A stretch of 7,167 nucleotides of DNA, taken from Fimbriimonadaceae bacterium (GTDB lineage: Bacteria; Armatimonadota; Fimbriimonadia; Fimbriimonadales; Fimbriimonadaceae). This document shows positions 5,330-7,167 of this stretch, piece by piece; the stretch's first letter is position 1; every line of letters begins with the position of its first letter. A program made the position numbers and the translations under genes. The stretch covers positions 1 to 7,167 of the forward strand of contig JACFNW010000107.1 in assembly GCA_019454665.1 (NCBI GenBank), given 5' to 3'. A model generated the notes under the pieces. It was not told where the DNA came from and did no database searches. It worked only from the letters and a program-made list of their open reading frames with translations.

Positions 5330-5337
5330 GTCCTTCG

Positions 5338-7167
5338 CTAGTCCAGACGCTTGATCCTCAGGTTGCGGTAGCTGACGGGGTCGCCGTGGTCTTGCAGCAC
5401 GATGTAGCCCTGCTTGGCCGTCGCATAGCCAGGCATGTCCTTGAACTTGCTGGCCGCCAACTGCTCGCGCCACTTCGGCGAGCCGATCTCGTACTCCACG
5501 ATCTTGTAGCCGTTCAACCAGTGCTCGACCTTGTTGCCCCGCGCCACGATGCGGCCCTGGTTCCACTTGCCGACCGGCTTGGTGGCTCGGAACGCCGGCG
5601 CCTCGAGGTCGTAGTTCGAGCCCGCCGAGTTCTTGGTCAGCTTGCCTTCGAAGTAGCGGCGGTCGTCGAGGATTTGGTACTCGGGCCCAGTGTTCCACGT
5701 GGGCCGGGTCATGTCCCAGCTTCGGTAGATCACGCCGCTGTTCGCCGCATCGCCAACGCGCCACTCGAAGCGGAAGTCGAAGTCGCCGTACATGGCGCGG
5801 GTGCGGATGTCTCCGCGCGCGCCTTCCGGTCGGAACTTCAGCTCGCCCTTCTCGGCGTACCAACCGGAGGGATAGGGCCCGCCATCCTGGCTGGCCCATT
5901 GCTCCAGCCGGTCGCCTGGGGTCATCGAGACGAAGCCCTCGCGCACCTCGGCGGGACTCGGTTGGCCATCCAAATTGAACGGCGGCTTGAGCACACGCCC
6001 CCGCCGCGAACGGGGAATCGCGTTCACCGTCATCCACGCCTCGGTGCTCCAGATCGTCTGTCCCGATTCGCTGGCGAAAGGCGCCGCAAGGCGAACGTAC
6101 ACGACATGGCCGGGCTTCATGCCCTCGACCTCGAGGAATACCTTGCGCCGGTCGCCACCGACCGTGGCCGACTTGACGCGCAGGGCCGACTGATCCACCT
6201 TGGGGCCACCGTACTCCTCGGTGGGCTCGTAGCGCCATTGCTCGACTTCGTACTCGGTGGGATCCCAGCCGACGTCCTTCGGCAAGGGCTGGGTGAACTC
6301 GATTTCGAGCCCGTTGGTCATCGCTCGGACGGCCAGCATCTCGTGCGCGGGCTTGCCGTTGAAGGCGAGGCGTTCCAGGCCGTAACGCTTCTTGCCCTCC
6401 TGGCCCCAGTTGCCTGTCGAGCCGATCCCGCCCACGTACAGCGCTCCGTCCGGGCCCCAGGCGATGCGGTTCACGCCAGCCTCGAGCCCCTGGGTGAATC
6501 GGAAGACCGTGCCCTGCCAAACGCCGTCCACACGCTCGACGAACGTTCGCTTCAGTCCGCCATGGGTCACGTCTCCGTGCAGCAACTGGCCCTTGTACGG
6601 CCCGACTTCGATGGGCGCGGGCTGGCTGGGCGAGTTGCCGATTTCGCCTTGCGGTAGCCAGACGATGGGCGGAGTCTCCTTGAGCTTCGCCACAGCCTCC
6701 GGCTCGACCGAGCGGTTCCCGTAGAACGCGCCTTCCTGAAGCAGGAGCACCTTCGAAGAGGGAAGCCAGTCGCCCTGGTTGTCCGTGATGTAGATGCCGC
6801 CGTTCGGGCCGAATCCGATACCGTTCGGCGTGCGGAGTCCCCGCGCCACCATCTGAAAGGAGCCGTCCTTCGCCGAAATCTTGACGACCTTGCCTCGGTC
6901 GGGGTTCTGGGGGCGCGTGCTGCGCCCGCCCGGGTCAATGGCCGTGGCGAGCGTCGCGTAGAAGAAGCCGCCCTTGTAGAGCAACCCGAACGCGAACTCG
7001 TGGAAGTTGGGCGTCACGCCCCATCCGTTCGCGATCGCCGTGTAGGCGTCAATGATCCCATCGCCGTTGGTATCGTCGAGGCGGGTGAGTTCTTGCTTCT
7101 GCAGCACGTAGATCGCGCCATCCACCACCTTGATCCCCAGAGGCTCGGCAAGGCCGGTGGCGATGGT
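5338..7167 (-). CDS. Exported beta-propeller + DUF1080 (3-keto-disaccharide hydrolase-like) protein, N-terminus missing
   Basis: 609 residues are visible and the frame is open to the right edge. The sequence upstream of the first possible GTG (7128) still reads as family sequence (ATGLAEPLGIKVVDG), so that GTG is not the start. Residues 1 to about 275 form a sorbosone/glucose-dehydrogenase-like propeller: LTRLDDTNGDGIID (27-40, a calcium-loop-like D-x-N-G-D-G), GIGFGPNGGIYITDNQGDW (116-134), VWLPQGEIGNSPSQP (169-183) and IAWGPDGALYVG (235-246). A beta-sandwich-like linker follows (about 278-383). The C-terminal 200 residues (about 411-609) are a DUF1080 domain with GFVSMTPGDRLEQW, DFDFRFEWRV, SGVIYRS, GPEYQILDD (494-502), WNQGRIVARGNKVEHWLNG and IVLQDHGD...YRNLRIKRL. 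DUF1080 proteins include 3-keto-disaccharide hydrolases and act on carbohydrates, usually outside the cytoplasm. No cysteine and no CxxCH heme motif occurs in the visible part, unlike related propeller-cytochrome proteins. The missing N-terminus should contain a signal peptide. Confidence 0.9.
   Translation of the reverse strand, partial: TIATGLAEPLGIKVVDGAIYVLQKQELTRLDDTNGDGIIDAYTAIANGWGVTPNFHEFAFGLLYKGGFFYATLATAIDPGGRSTRPQNPDRGKVVKISAKDGSFQMVARGLRTPNGIGFGPNGGIYITDNQGDWLPSSKVLLLQEGAFYGNRSVEPEAVAKLKETPPIVWLPQGEIGNSPSQPAPIEVGPYKGQLLHGDVTHGGLKRTFVERVDGVWQGTVFRFTQGLEAGVNRIAWGPDGALYVGGIGSTGNWGQEGKKRYGLERLAFNGKPAHEMLAVRAMTNGLEIEFTQPLPKDVGWDPTEYEVEQWRYEPTEEYGGPKVDQSALRVKSATVGGDRRKVFLEVEGMKPGHVVYVRLAAPFASESGQTIWSTEAWMTVNAIPRSRRGRVLKPPFNLDGQPSPAEVREGFVSMTPGDRLEQWASQDGGPYPSGWYAEKGELKFRPEGARGDIRTRAMYGDFDFRFEWRVGDAANSGVIYRSWDMTRPTWNTGPEYQILDDRRYFEGKLTKNSAGSNYDLEAPAFRATKPVGKWNQGRIVARGNKVEHWLNGYKIVEYEIGSPKWREQLAASKFKDMPGYATAKQGYIVLQDHGDPVSYRNLRIKRLD

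Noticed and set aside
5330..6520. Upstream extension of the zinc-ribbon gene to a 504-residue protein
   Set aside because: The added part is the propeller/DUF1080 gene read in another frame and is Arg/Gly-rich without motifs.
5386..6657. Long plus-strand open frame (423 codons) opposite the propeller/DUF1080 gene
   Set aside because: Its translation is low-complexity, rich in Ala, Arg, Leu and His, with no motif, while the minus strand has clear domain motifs throughout. It is a GC-rich antisense shadow.

Overview
This is a GC-rich, densely packed bacterial chromosomal segment. It holds nine protein-coding genes, two of them cut by the window edges, and one tRNA gene. The gene set (a propeller/3-keto-disaccharide-hydrolase-like secreted protein, MtnA, a PIG-L deacetylase, a tandem GNAT protein and a secreted NTF2-like protein) with mostly weak Shine-Dalgarno sites suggests a free-living bacterium of the Armatimonadota / Planctomycetota / Acidobacteriota type. 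Armatimonadota is my first guess, from general resemblance only. There is no rRNA, CRISPR array, insertion sequence or phage gene, and nothing marks the window as a mobile island.

Layout. Positions 1-3507 are a minus-strand run. In transcription order it contains a tandem-GNAT acetyltransferase (2542-3507), a PIG-L family deacetylase (1841-2545, 4-bp overlap), an aldo/keto reductase (766-1770), an exported NTF2-like protein (231-728) with its own -10 box and good ribosome site, and the beginning of a membrane protein running off the left edge (1-282). Divergent from the GNAT gene, only 20 bp away, is mtnA (3528-4499), the methionine-salvage isomerase. It is followed by tRNA-Ala(UGC) with an encoded CCA (4547-4622). 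A conserved-looking 121-residue protein of unknown function starts 14 nt after the tRNA (4637-5002). Converging on it, with 3 bp between stop codons, is a minus-strand pair: a long exported beta-propeller + DUF1080 protein whose N-terminus lies beyond the right edge (5338-7167), and a small two-helix membrane protein with a C-terminal zinc ribbon (5006-5329).

How they fit together. The clearest functional unit is the translationally coupled GNAT/PIG-L pair, an N-acetyltransferase next to an N-deacetylase. This recalls MshD/MshB of mycothiol synthesis, but the other mycothiol genes are absent and the PIG-L active-site motif is altered (HMGDE in place of HPDDE). MtnA recycles the ribose of methylthioadenosine. 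The propeller/DUF1080 protein probably acts on carbohydrates outside the cytoplasm. I do not see a clearly new multi-gene system. The points most worth a second look are the altered PIG-L motif beside the tandem GNAT, the tRNA abutting an mRNA that lacks a Shine-Dalgarno sequence, and the propeller-DUF1080 fusion.
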